From assembly GCF_016802725.1 (NCBI RefSeq), contig NC_052666.1, forward strand, positions 25,697,497 to 25,761,496: a stretch of 64,000 nt of DNA, in the 5' to 3' direction. Below the pieces are notes generated by a model. The model made no database searches and had not been told where the DNA came from. It was given only the letters and a program-made list of their open reading frames with translations. The DNA comes from Solenopsis invicta. Taxonomy: Eukaryota > Arthropoda > Insecta > Hymenoptera > Formicidae. Shown here one piece after another: positions 1-13,900 of the stretch (its first letter is position 1; the number at the start of each line of letters is the position of its first letter). The position numbers and the translations under genes were made by a program.

Positions 1-34
1 GAGGTCCTGGAGCACCGGGTATACCATCTTTTCC
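1..34 (-). CDS. Col4a1: Col4a1 coding exon 14, partial (cut by window edge)
   Basis: The first 34 nt of an exon encode GKDGIPGAPGP, in phase with the end of exon 13 (GPPGLA). The exon continues beyond the left edge. Confidence 0.85.
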
Positions 35-1860
35 CTTATTAAAAAATCGGTACATTTCTTTTATTTGATAAGTTACAATTGTGACAATACATATATGTTT
101 GTATAACATCTCTCCGTATTAATTTTCAAATTTAATATTTTAAATGAAGAATATATCAAGTAGAAATATACAAAATTTTTCTTAAAATTATTCTATGTAA
201 TAATGAAATAAAAAAAATATTTTCTTCTTTTTACAAGATATTAAAGGTTCAGTTTAAACGATTTAATGGATATTAGATTTTAAAATAGAATTTTATAATT
301 ATTACATAATTACATATACATATTTTTTCACATATATTTTTATTTTTTAAACGTTTTTTGTATGTAACACAACGTATAAAATTATAAGAGTTTTACTCTG
401 AATTTTTATAATTTGAATGAATTATGTATATAATTAATAAACTACATTTATTAAAATGAGCTACATTGTGATTGTAATATTTTTAGTTTTAATATGCACA
501 TCACTATAAGATAAAAATAAATCCATATATTGTATTTGAAATATTAATTTTACAAAATTAACTAAATAAATATTAATAAACTCCCTAATCCAAATTAATA
601 AAAAAAAAATTAACATACCGCCAGTCCTGGAGGTCCGATTGCGCCTGGCAAGCCATCCAATCCAGATTCGCCGGGAAAACCGCGTTCTCCGGGTGGTCCT
701 CGAGGACCAGTAAGTCCGGGTATACCATCCATACCACGATCTCCTTTAGCGCCTCGCAATCCCGGTAAACAATCTATACAACGACCGCCAATATCTCCTT
801 TCTCTCCCATCTCTCCAGGAAGACCAGGTACGCCATCTCGTCCTGGTGCTCCAGCTTCTCCAGGCGCGCCGGGTGCACCTGGTGCTCCTGGAATACCATC
901 TAGAGAGTCTCCCGGTCGACCTCGAACACCCGCGTAACCCCGTTCGCCCTTCTGTCCCTTCTCCCCATCCAGACCAGGCGTCCCATCCATTCCTTTCGGT
1001 CCCTACACCAAACACAATAATTCAATTACTTATTCACATAACGATAAATATTATAATTGCAAAACATAATTGTATACTTTACCATTATTGAAAATCCTTT
1101 GTCTCCTGGCAGTCCTCGTGGTCCCACCGCTCCTGGTGGTCCATCAAATCCACGTGGCCCTGGACCTCCAGGGAACCCGGTCAAACCAGGTTCACCCTTG
1201 CTACCTTTTTCTCCTGGCAAACCTTCTGGACCTGGAATTCCAGGCAATCCAGGACCTCCTTGTAAACCTATGGGTCCTCTTGGTCCTGGGTCTCCTGGAA
1301 AACCATCTGATCCTCGCGGTCCGGTAGGTCCTGGAAAACCACGTGGTCCTTGCGGACCTGGTGGTCCCGGTCTTCCTTTACCACCCTATGTGATGTTCAA
1401 ATTTCAAGTTTAAAACGATATTTTTAATTTCTTCGCATATTTACGTAAATGTTATAGAATTAAAAACAATATATTATATTATAAGAATAGAGTTTATAAT
1501 TTAATGATATATATTAATTTTATAAATAACAAAACTTACCCCTGGTGGACCAGGAGGTCCTCGCAAACCCGGAACACCCATTGGTCCATCTCGACCGGGT
1601 TCTCCTTTTTTGCCGGGTCGTCCAGAAAGTCCTTCTAATCCGTCAATACCTCGATCACCCTTTCGTCCGGGAGGTCCAGGAGGTCCAGAGAAACCATCTC
1701 TACCCTAGAAAAAAATAATTTATTAAATAAAATGATAAACAGGAAAGAAATAATAAATCATTTGTATAAAATTTAATGCCCTGATAATAATTTATTTTAC
1801 TAAAATTATGAACAAATGGTGTATATTTTATACACACACACACACACACGCACGCACGCA

Positions 1861-1897
<37 letters not shown>

Positions 1898-1907
1898 ACA
1901 CCTGTAA

Positions 1908-1943
<36 letters not shown>

Positions 1944-4900
1944 TATATATATATATATATAATAATATAATGATAATATATAATGTAATGCATATTTAAT
2001 TTTTTGATAAAACTTTAATACTTTTAATACAGAATAAATATATGAATTGCATTACATAATAAAAATCATAATTTTAAAGATAGTGATAAACTTTGTATAA
2101 ATTTGAAAAATTTTTTTTGACAACTAATAAGTACCTGATATAGTAACATACACACAATCTTTTTATAATGAATGTACTTACACGAATGCCCGGTGCTCCT
2201 GGTAGACCCTTTTCTCCTTTCATACCTATTCCTCCAGGTATACCATGGTCACCTATGAATCCTGGTTCTCCTTTTTGTCCTTCCGGTCCCATTTCACCCT
2301 AAATTTTACTACAGTTATATAAAACAGAATTTTGCATGTAATGATATAATACAGAATATTTTCTACATACTTTATCTCCTCTGTAACCCTGTTCTCCGGG
2401 CGGACCTGTCACTTCCGAAGTACCCTGGAACGGCATGATGGGCGCGGTTGAACCGGGAGGTCCTGCTTCACCCTTCTGACCTTTGTCTCCCTTTAATCCT
2501 TCAAATCCAAGACCCATATTTCCTTTTTCTCCTTTCTGACCCGGTATGCCAGGAGAACCCTGGATTTACATGTAATATATAAAAGTATAATGTGTAAAAA
2601 TGTTTTGAAGAGAAAACTATACTTTAGTATATAGATTTGAGTAAAACTTACGTAGGGACCTCGTTCACCCTTTGGACCAGGTAAACCGCGCTCTCCTTGA
2701 AAACCGGGGGGACCGGGCGGCCCTCTTACACCGTCCATACCAGGTTCACCCTTCTGACCAACTGGGAAAGAGCCAGCATATGCTGGCTGACCCTTTTCTC
2801 CTTTAGGTCCCGACGGACCTCGTATACCACGAGGTCCTGGTTCTCCTGGTAAACCATCACGCCCACGTTCTCCCTAAAAATCATAAATTATGATAATGTA
2901 ATAATAACTCACTATTTTTAATAAATTACAAGAAATTGTTATTTTTAATAAATTACAATAAATTGTTAAATAATAGTCCTTTGTATAAAGTATTTGTAAT
3001 GTCCTTGCAATATTTAACTTGTATATTTTTATATTTAAAGCATAAATATTTGATAAAATAATAAATGTAATTTATGCTAATTAAGAAACATAATTTATGA
3101 TTCTCACGATTTGTGAAAAATACTCACATCCGTTCCGTTGCAACCATCACGACCAGGCAAGCCTGGAGAACCCGGAGATCCTTGTACTCCAGGAATACCG
3201 TTTATTCCAGGGAAACCAGGCATACCCATTTTTCCCTTTAAGAATTAAAAAAAAATTTTTTTTTTAATTTATATATATTACGATATTATGATTTTCTATT
3301 AAAAATACGTACTCTGTCACCTTTTGCACCATGTGGACCTTGCGGACCAGGATCTCCCTTCTCACCTTTAGGTCCTAGAAGTCCTTCTGCTCCTGGAAAT
3401 CCTCGTTGTCCCTTAGGTCCTTGTGGTCCAATTAATCCTGGTGGTCCCTTGAATAAGAATATCACGATAAATCAAGCTGTTACTATTAAAAGTAATTCAT
3501 GTATGAAGTATGAACATATTAGTTAATGGCAAAAAATATTTTTTTTTATCTGTAATCATAAAAATGTTATATACAATATCTATCTCGTACATCTCCAATT
3601 TTATGAAAAAATTTTTCCCTTTTTTATTTTATAAAAAAATTTGTCAAGAGACAGATGAAAACAATGAAACAAATATGTAAAAAGATTGTGTATTAATTGA
3701 ATAAGAAGTGTTATGAAATGCAAGTTTATCTATTTTCGCAAAGTTCAGATATATGAATTGTCTCGCTTTAACATCTTTAATATTCTATTATCAATTCTCG
3801 AAAACCAACCCGCGATCCTTTTTCGGCGAAACATTTGGGCACGCAGCAACCTGACCCGGTGCAGTTTCGCGGTGCTCCTGGCATCGGTACCACTAGGTAA
3901 TTGCTCGGATAATTTTCGTCATCTCCGGGAGCACCGTGACCGCCATAACCGCGCCCACGACCGTCATCGCTTCCTCGGCCACCGCTGTAAACGGGTCCAC
4001 CACTACCACGACCGCGACTGTAAACGCTTCCGCTTCCACGATCATAGGAATCCGCGCCACGACTTCCTCCGTAACTGCCGTACGAATCGCCAGAACCTCC
4101 TTGACCGTAATTATAAGAACTTCCTCCTCGTTCACTTTCACCGGCACCTAAAAGAAAATTGTGATTAAAATTACCTCAACGATGTTGAAAAAATAAATTA
4201 AATATAAATGCATATCTGTGAGATAACACGCATATATACTCCTCCCAAAACATTTTCATAAATTTGTACAATTGTGTTGTAAGGGAAGGTAAGGCAAGAC
4301 GGTGTACTTAAGGTTTAATAATGAATAAAAGTTAGGTTTTCATAATCAACAAATCATTCTTAAACATTCTTTGAACATCAATCTTTCAATATATCTTGTT
4401 AAAGAAAATCTTTAGAGAACTATAAATTTTAATTAAAAAAAAAAATTAAAGAACGGTATTTCTCACCATTTTGCCTCACCTTCTGTCCCACTTGTTTTTT
4501 CTATGATATTAAAAACAACTTAAAATATCTTTTCTTATATTGATCTTAAAGTGTGAAGTAAAACGCGTTAATACGCGTGTCCCATAATTTGCGAAGTTAA
4601 GATTGATTACCGCTGTACGTATCGTAATCTCCGTGACCATCGGGATAACCGCCTGGTCGATTTTCGTCAGTTCCGGAACCTGATGCGCCGCCACTGTCAG
4701 GATACCTGTCGTAGCCCTGCGGTGCTCGATCATAGGGAGATCGGCCCGAGGAAAATTGACCGTGAGGATCGCTCCTGTTTCTGTAGAGGTTCCACTGCCG
4801 CGTCCTTTCATCAGGGCTATAACCTGTTCTACTATAATAACTGCTGTTCCGCCTTTCCGCATCCTCGTATCCTAGACATGCCAATCATCGAACATAATGC

Positions 4901-7900
4901 CATGATGTCGAAATTCCTGACGGTTGTTTCCGATATTTATCCCCATTACGAATACTACTAAATTTTAGGGAACGGAAGACTGATTCGTTGCACGCGACGA
5001 AAATTGATAGCTCGAAGATGAATCGTCTGCACGAAACGGGTATTAGAGCGTATACTTCGTTTCTTAATACCTTTCAAACATAGTTTTGGAAACGTATCTT
5101 CTTACATAAAATCTATTGATTTAATAGACACGTTTTTTTTTATGTAAAGCTTTTTAGCTGGTTGAAAAATGAAAAAGCTATTATGAATTTTATCAGACGC
5201 AGCAGCATCCCCATTGCAAAAGCTACAATCCATTTTTTATATTGCCGGATGACATAAGGATGTTGAATGGGAAAGAAGGACGTAATTATTGTACTTCCTC
5301 CTATTTCTCACATAAATCATAGCAGCGAAAAGCATGAGGCGGCATGTTGTCCAAGTACCTTCGTTGTCCGTGATAAACCCTCTGTCTAAATAATTCCATC
5401 CCGGACCGCCATAATCGTCATCGCTACTGTTTGTAGGCCTCCCGATATCACCTCGTTCCAGCGGCACGACCGGTGGTGGATTCGCCCATGATGTGTGATT
5501 TAATTGCTAAAACAAATATTCGTGGATGAAAACTCCGTAAATGGAATCGGAAAAGTACCGGAGCGCACGTCGGTGCGATCAATAAAACGCGATATCAGCC
5601 ACGTTCGTGCTAAAAGTACAGGTGTGCATGGTAAAAAAGAGTTACAAATCATAGTTTGTCAAACTTATAGAGCAAAATGTGCTCGAGCAACAATACCACG
5701 ATTAACGGTGGTACGATAGAAAAAAGCATCCGATTGTTTTTTGAAAAATCTATCTTTTAAAGCATCGCGTTGTAAAACACTACACGAAGCATGATTGCAT
5801 AGCCACGACTGTTTGCAGCCAATAGCTTCTTGTTTAATGGCTAGGTTTTTTTTTACTTTTAGACTTATAACGCAGAATGCAAATATTGAAATTTAATTTC
5901 GAGAAGAAGATATATCAATGAGAAAATACGAGTTTTATTGTATTATAATAAATGATCTCATAATTTTCTATATTTTCTATATTTATGAACGACTTCTCTT
6001 GAAGAACAAGTAAAAAAATAAGGTTAAAATTCACCGATAAAATTATTGGAAATCGAATCCAATGGTTCATACATTATTCATATTGCAATTATTACAGAGT
6101 GTCTCGACCTTTGCATCCAGAATCGATTTCAAGTTGATTAAAGAATCTTACTACGCAAAAAACATGCATTTTAATTTATAACAATCCAAGATATATATTT
6201 ATGTATTTCTTGATTTATTAATATGTAAATTTAAGTTAAGTGCCTTCAACGTCGCTCGTAAAATGAATAACAGAAGACACATCTTTTCCTTAATTCGCGA
6301 AAAATTTAGCAACAAAGTTGCTTCCAGAAGCTCATGCGAGTGATGGTTTACTCATATAAATTAAACTCCGCATACGCTTATTAAATGGTATTCGTAGATT
6401 TATAGGCGTGCGTTCTGTGACGCGAGCGGCGTGGCCGTAAATTTTTAACGAGCTTGCATTTCGTGTGGCCAAGATTTACGCTTTATCCACTGAGTGCATT
6501 GTTCTTACAGTCTCATGGCGAGCGGTACGATGGTACAAAAAGAGCTGCTTTATCGACCGTTTGTACGAGTCTGAAGAGAAGATAAAACCGCCGTGGCGTT
6601 AGTGGTTACTTCTAATGTCTACCGTTTCTTTCTTCTTTTGTTTCTTTCGCTTAGCGCTCATTTCTGGCGGGATTAATTATGTTATCAGATTGGAACATTC
6701 AAAAGTCTCGTTTTATAACCAGAAAAACGTTAACGCTTAGCTTAGACAATTTTGACAAAAGCGAATAATAGAAGAAAATGATGAAATTATCTAATTGAAA
6801 CCTCAATTAATTTAATTAAATCAACTAATTAATATTTCTATACTACGCTGGATACAAAATGTTATCTCTAAATTTGCTTAATTTTAAAGATTGCGTTTGC
6901 ATAGAACTAAAACAGTTAATAAATTATTTATTCATATTGTTTTTAATTATATATATATATAATTTGTTATTATTATTATACTATAATATTATAATTAATT
7001 ATATTATTATTTTAGCACATGTAATTTAATTAATATTGAAAAAGTGAAAAAATTTTTTAATTTGCGATACAATTTACAAAATATTAACAAAAGTAGTAAG
7101 ATTTAATTAATGAATTATTAAAAGTCTAATATATTTATTAGCTTCTTGTCATATATTCTTTTAGTTTCGAATCACACCACATTTAAATATTACTCAGCGT
7201 TTAACATTAAAAAATTGAGTCAAAACAGTATTGTAACAGAGATTATTTTGTTAAAAATTTAAACATATATTACATGACAAACCTTTGTATTTAACGCAAG
7301 AAAAGAATCAAAACCCGAGTTTTCTTCCGCAGAAAACGTCGTTTCCCAGCGACACAGCGAGCGCATATAGATTTCGCGGTGAATGCGTCATCGTTTTCCC
7401 AGAAAGTCATTGTCTTGCCCTCGTTTTCACGTTTTTGTCCTTTTTTTTTCATATTTCCGAGGATGGCACGCGCTGACAGGAAGCGCGGGGAGATAGTCGG
7501 TTATCATTCCGAGATGACGTACCGCTCGCAGAGTGGCTGCGTCTGTGCCGCACATGCACCACGTACGGCAATAGAGAAGAAAACGATGATAGTGCCCTTT
7601 TAAAATTTCATTCATTGACGTGCAATCGTGAGACTCGAAAGAACGATCGGCGTATCGCGTAGACGCAAGAAATCACTGAGGCTCAAATCGAATGATGGAT
7701 CGCATGTGCGAGTTGAAATTTTCTATAAAATTGGAGCAACCGAAAACTTCGTGCGATAGGGATTGCAATTAACAAACGTTCATTTGCATTTTATCCTCAA
7801 ACTCGAGATTTACTTGAGATCTTAGATGTCACGTATAAAATAGATCATGCGATCACAAATATATTAGAAAAGTAGAACTTTAAAGTAGAACATTATTTAA

Positions 7901-10900
7901 ACATTATCTTTTGTTCTTGGGACAACTGCTATTTATTATCCTCGAATTTCTTGTTCTAGCAGAATCGAAAATCAAATGGAACACGTATGAAAAAGAGGAT
8001 CAAAACGATTAAAATGAATCGATTCCATCTCGTAGAAGAAATCGTGTTTAATACTCTCTCATTGCAAAGCGTTGCAAATTAAGATTATTCCTCTCATCTT
8101 GTATCGTAGATTAATCTGTTCATTGAACATTAATTCTCGATCTAAAATAGACGTCGGATTTAAGTGGACTTGATCGATGAAGTTCAGTGATACAGAGGTT
8201 TACCTCGTACATTGCGCAAACAGTTCGCGTCAAAGCGGCATGAAATCGTGAATTCCCTCTCCCCCACCCCTCTCTCTCTATCAATACAATCAAATTCGAC
8301 TTATTGCGCGCTCATACGTCATTACGCTCGCACAGATCGTGCAAAGGGGAAGCAGAAATCAAAGCCGTACGCGGAAATTACTCGTGTCGGTCGGTAAACC
8401 TAACTGACAGGAAAGCAATGAGAGGGTGGAGGTTTCGTCTCAATGATAAACCCATCGTCCAACAATGAATCGGTCGCTCTATAGATAGAGCACGCTGCGT
8501 ATCTGCAAACCGTGAAATTATCCTGCCCAACGTTACACGATTCATGAGTTATGCAGATGATAACTGCCGGATCGGGCTGATGCCGGATGATACTCGGATT
8601 AGAAGGCCGTTTAGCACTTTCAATCTCGGATATGAAGCGCGCGCGCGACAAGCTGCTCTCTTATGTTGTAATGACGTGTCCGCATGAAAAGCGCCGTAGC
8701 AAATGACGAGTGAAGTGCTCTGCAATTGCGAAGTGTCGGCAGGAAAGATGAAGTATGACGGTCACGGTTACTTTGACAAGATTTTGTATAACTTGTTATA
8801 TTTAGTTAATTATTTTTAATTTTGAATTCAATTTATTACTCTAAGTTACGAATAAATTATAAAAATATTGCGAAAGTAATAACAATATAAAGGCATGCGC
8901 ACATTAAAAATTAATAAATATTTACTTTATATTTAAAAATTTAATTCAAAGATCGAGGTACGTGTTAAGAATCAAATAGCTATGAAAAAAGTAGACTACT
9001 GTTAAAACTAGATTTCTGTTAAATAAGAATCGGCTCCGAAATGCAATGAAACCACGCGATTGTCAGAGAGACATTTCGTAAATCAAGAGGAGAGATAATT
9101 TCTTCTCAAAGGAGTCCTTTCTTTCGCGTTCGGTAAATTTAAAGAACGCCACAGCTATATTTTTCGCATTAACCGAAGGGTCCCACTAATTGCCACGAAA
9201 AAGCGCGGTCCAAATCGAAAATTATGCACATTAACTTCGCAACGCGTGACGCAACACCGTGACCAGGTCGGGTTAACGTCCCCCGGAGCCAAATCAAGGC
9301 TCCGATACTGATCGGTCGATTTGCAGCCATTACACCGACGGCTGACGACGGATAGGCAGCAGCCGAGAGACCATTGACTGAAGAAGCAAACGACCCTACG
9401 AAACCGACTGATTGAAATTCGCTCGTGCGAGGAACGATTCACGACGACGCTCGCCAGCAATTTCGTTTAACGAAACGCTTAACCTAATTCTCTTATTTTA
9501 GATACGAGATATCTTTTCGTGACGGTTCAAGAATTGTCCCTTTTATCGCCTATCTCGGCCGCCTGCGTGAATCCGCGATTACGCAACGCGGAGTATATTG
9601 TGACCAGCCGCGATGGCTGCGTGTCCCTCCTTCTGTCCCCTCCTCCCCCTCCCTTTTCCTCCCCTCGCCGACGACCTTCTTCTTCATCTTCTCTTCTTCT
9701 TGTCTCGGTGGTCTTCTTATTCTCCTTTTTCTGTACCTCGCGTCTCGGCCCGCCCGCGCGACTCTTTTTCATCTTTCGCCGTCACATTCGAGTCCGGCGT
9801 GCTTAACGACCGCGGCTGACGCTGACGTTAACTCTACGTGGGACGGAGTATACGCTAATTCGTTACTCGAGATTTTTTCTGATCCCGAGGCGGCACCACG
9901 CGTATTCATGAGCATAAATGCGCGGCAGCGTCGGATGACGGGATTCCGATGCGTCCGCCGATTTTAATCTGCCTCGCTGAAACAAGCGAGGGAATTTATC
10001 GGGGACGCATAGAGGGACGCGAAGAAATTTGCAATTCAATTAATTAACAACAAGTCAAAGTTGCCGATACTGGACTTGTTGACTTTGTGAAGAGAATGTT
10101 GATTGTGATATTATGTAATAACTAGAGCAACCAAAATTATGCTATAAAAATCTCGTTTGCGCCTAAAATATGATCGAAAAAGTTGAAAAAATGTTCTAAA
10201 ACAGAAATATATGCTCTTAGGAGATTACATTTTATTGCACAAGTTCTTAAATATTACCGAAGTTATTTATAAAATTGGAGTAATAATTAATCTTATGGCA
10301 TTAAAAAGAATCAAAATATTACATAAAACAAGCATACATCTTTAATATATATTAAGCAAGAAGTAATTATTGTAATAAAAATATGTTAGAAGCTTATTAA
10401 TATAAAAACAAATAACAATTCGAAAATGACACGAGCACTAGAGCGGGGATGATAGCGCTTAATTACATGAATTTAAACATTAGTTATATTTTAATTTTTT
10501 TATTTTAAATAAAAAATACGTCTAAGTCACGATACATGTTTCAACTTTGCTTGGTTTTCTTCAGTCGTAAATATAAAATTTTAATTATAAAAATATACTT
10601 GATTGGAGATAGACTAGTTTAAGTGATAAAAAGTAATATCAAAATCAAGTTTTTTTTTAAGAATAGATTATTTTAATAAGATGTTAATAATCGCAGACGT
10701 ATTGATGATATATATATATTAGGAAAATTAATCATAAATCTAAATCAGGAAATAATGTGAAATGTAAAAATGGATCCAATATGTAAATATTTGATCTTAT
10801 CTAACAAATGCAATACAAAAATATTTACTTATAGGTGAAATATGCACTTATGTGTGAAACATGTAAAGATATGCTGTAATATAACAGAGCTCAAAATGCA

Positions 10901-13900
10901 TTATTTCTTATAAAACAAATTTACATCTAATTAATTTCTTTATTAGTCAAATAAGAAAAAAATTTGTCTTTAGTATATTTTGGTTGACCTAGTAATAATA
11001 ATTAACTATATTCGAAAAGAACAATGTTACTATAACGCCTAAAAATTTAGCTAGAGTCAGATTAGAAAATAATTTTACGTTGGCTTTTACTATCAAAATA
11101 TAATTAAGACTTATACTCATAAAAGAAATATTTAATTTTAAGAAAATGTTTAATATTAAAATGTTTTTATCACATTTTAATATCTTAAAATTAAACCTGT
11201 TTATAAGTGCAAGCATGATATTATTACTATAAAAAGTTTTAATGTTCTAGCAATATTTCTAGCAAATAGCTCAAATATAATTTTTTGTAAATAGTTTAAC
11301 ATAATTATTTTCAGATTTATTTAAAAAAATCATTCTTTTTGTGTAATAATTATAAAAATCGCGAATTTTCTGTTGATCTTTGTTATATGTTTAATAAACA
11401 TATCCTTTTCAATCTTTTCCGCAAATCGTGCATTAATACCAATTAAGAAAATTATAATTTTAAATAAAAAGAAATAAAGCGACATTAAATATAGTTTGTA
11501 ACTTTTAACGTTAACAGTAATAGCAGTTAAATTAACCGTGAATCAAATCTTACATTTCTTGTTTTCGTTATTTCATTTGTCAAAACAGCACGATCGAGTG
11601 ATATCAGGAGAAGTTTTGTCGAGAATACATGCTGTTCTTCAAATTCCAAATCTCAAATATCCACCATACTCCGATGTCACAAACAATCATTAATTCCTGC
11701 GTGGCACAACCTACACCTACGCGACAAAATCGCCGATCAACGAGATTCGTATTTCGTGCAAACTTCGCCTCTGTGTCTTTTATCATGCGAAAACTTTTCG
11801 AGCGAAAGCGAAATCGCGCGAGGAATGGGAACGGGGAGAAAACAGGTGCGGACGGGAGCACAACATGCTGTGTTCTCTATCCCGTTGCGCCCCCGCGGGC
11901 CTCCGACGAGTCTGCGAGTCTCGAGGAAATCAAGTCCCGAGCGCGCTCAATTGCCGACTATTTCCAGTAGGACTATTTCCAGTAGTGACTAAGCTGCCTC
12001 GCGTGCACGATGCGTGTACACGTGCGCGTACGAGGCGGTGGTAATAAAATTACAGCGAGCACAGTTACGGCGCCGTAGGCGGACTGGTCAGTAAGAGACG
12101 ACTGCCCTATTTCGGATCTATAACACCTTCCCGTTCCTGCCGCCCAAGGAGAAATGTTAAGTAACTGCGAGGGGCTCGTAAAAGGACGGGGAGGATTGGA
12201 CCGGAAGTGCGAGCGATCTTATATTGATCGTCTGCATGAAAAGAACGATTTTGCTAAAGCATCTAAAAATTTAACTGGATACACATTTGTAAAATAATTT
12301 TTAACTATCAAAATAATAATGTAGAACGCTCAAGCTGGTTACTGAAATGTCAAAATTTTATACAGCTTCTTCGTATCACTATTGAACGTTCCTCATAATT
12401 ATTTTGATAATTGAAAAACATTATTTTCAGTGATCTAGCTGAATTTTCAATACCTAGCTAAATTTTTTTAATACTTCAGCAAAATGTACACTTTCCATGT
12501 ATTTTTGGAATGATCTGCATTCATCATCTAGGTTTACAACAAATCTATCTCGAAAGATGTTATGTGTTAGAATGTCTGTTAGATATCGCTTTTAGGTATC
12601 CTGTGAATGTTTGAACAGTTTCTTGTATGTTTAATGGATTGCTGTTGAAATAAGCAATAATTCGTTTATTTTTCGCGTTTATAATTCACGATTTTCATGT
12701 GTCTTAGTGTAAACCGTCTATTAGCCAATAGCTTATTATAAATTAATATAAACGTGTCACGTAGACAGTATGCAGAGGCAGCCTACTTGACTACATCACT
12801 TTGTGAATAGAACCCCGATGCTTCCTATTATTATGTTATTCAGCTGCGGTCGGACATTTCAAGGAATTGGACCGAAGAAAGGTTGCGAAAGGGCGGCGCG
12901 AATAGATATGGGCAGTAGATATGATACAGAAAAAGAATCTGGTAGCCGTGGGTTACTGAACAGCTACCAATAGCGAAACCTAAGCGACCTATATAAATCG
13001 CGAAACTTAGTAGATTGGATAGATTGATTCTATCAACGAATTCTTAATAATTCATTGTACGATTTAAAAAAATTGAAGCTTACCGAGTCTCAGAACGTTT
13101 CAGCGTATCTGAAAACATTAATCGATTCTAAATGAATAAATATTGCACGCGCTGCTCGAAGCTTGCATCTCATTCGGTAAGCTTGAAAGCCATTTATGTT
13201 TATTTTAATTTTAATAAGTCCTAATAATGTTTTCGATTGGATGAATAACATTCTTGCGGTACATCGATGATAAAAATAATCGATACGAATTTATTTTAAA
13301 ATATGAATTGTATCTGTCACATAATCGAAAAAGTTAAATAATAGATTGCATAATCAAGCGATAAACAAATCTGGTCAATATTGATTGTTGATAGTCGTCG
13401 CAAGACGATTTCGTTATTATCTCCGTAAGCGCGATGCAAGGACCGATTAGCGCAGCCCGAGTGAGCGAAATCCTGGTCACTTTTATTGCGTTCTCTATAA
13501 TCACCGCTATATTTGTCACACGCCTTGGTAATTTTCCATAAAACGACTCTTATCGCCGAGTAGTAGTATGTAATGCGCTTAAAATACAGACCTCACCACT
13601 TACATGAGAACTCCCCTCCCCTTCACTTCTCTCTTTTATGACATTTCACATATGAACGAAATATAATGCGTAAAGAATCGTTTTCGTATCCAAACCCGTA
13701 AAAGATCCCGAAGTTAAACGACACTCCGACAAGATTTCAATCATGATGCAATGCAACAAAAATGCGAAAACTAAAAGATAAAAATTCGATCGTCATCGCT
13801 CGTCCTTCATTACTTCACGTATCGTCCGATCAACTTTAATGAACGTATCGCAGGACGTGGGAAATTTTTTTATAAATATCTTCCTATCGTGGAAAAGCGA

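Noticed and set aside
1057..1413. Proline/glycine-rich plus-strand open frame that looks collagen-like
   Set aside because: It is the antisense image of Col4a1 exon 12; Gly and Pro codons are reverse complements, so a mirrored Gly-Pro pattern appears. Splice sites fit only the minus strand.
1808..1999. Thr/His and Ile/Tyr repeat open frames
   Set aside because: They are translations of the CA and TA microsatellites.
3893..4168. Open frames on the plus strand and in another minus frame over exon 5
   Set aside because: They are shadows of the Col4a1 exon: only the minus frame with the NCT...CVPKC motif joins neighbouring exons in phase.
6482..6520. Possible alternative Col4a1 first exon on the minus strand (ATGAGACT before GTAAGA)
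   Set aside because: The phase would fit exon 2 only if that exon lay downstream, but exon 2 is upstream at 14.7 kb, and the resulting peptide has no signal core. The donor match alone is not enough.
11604..11992. Overlapping open frames on both strands of a GC-rich island
   Set aside because: The frames overlap on both strands and have no family resemblance, so composition explains them.
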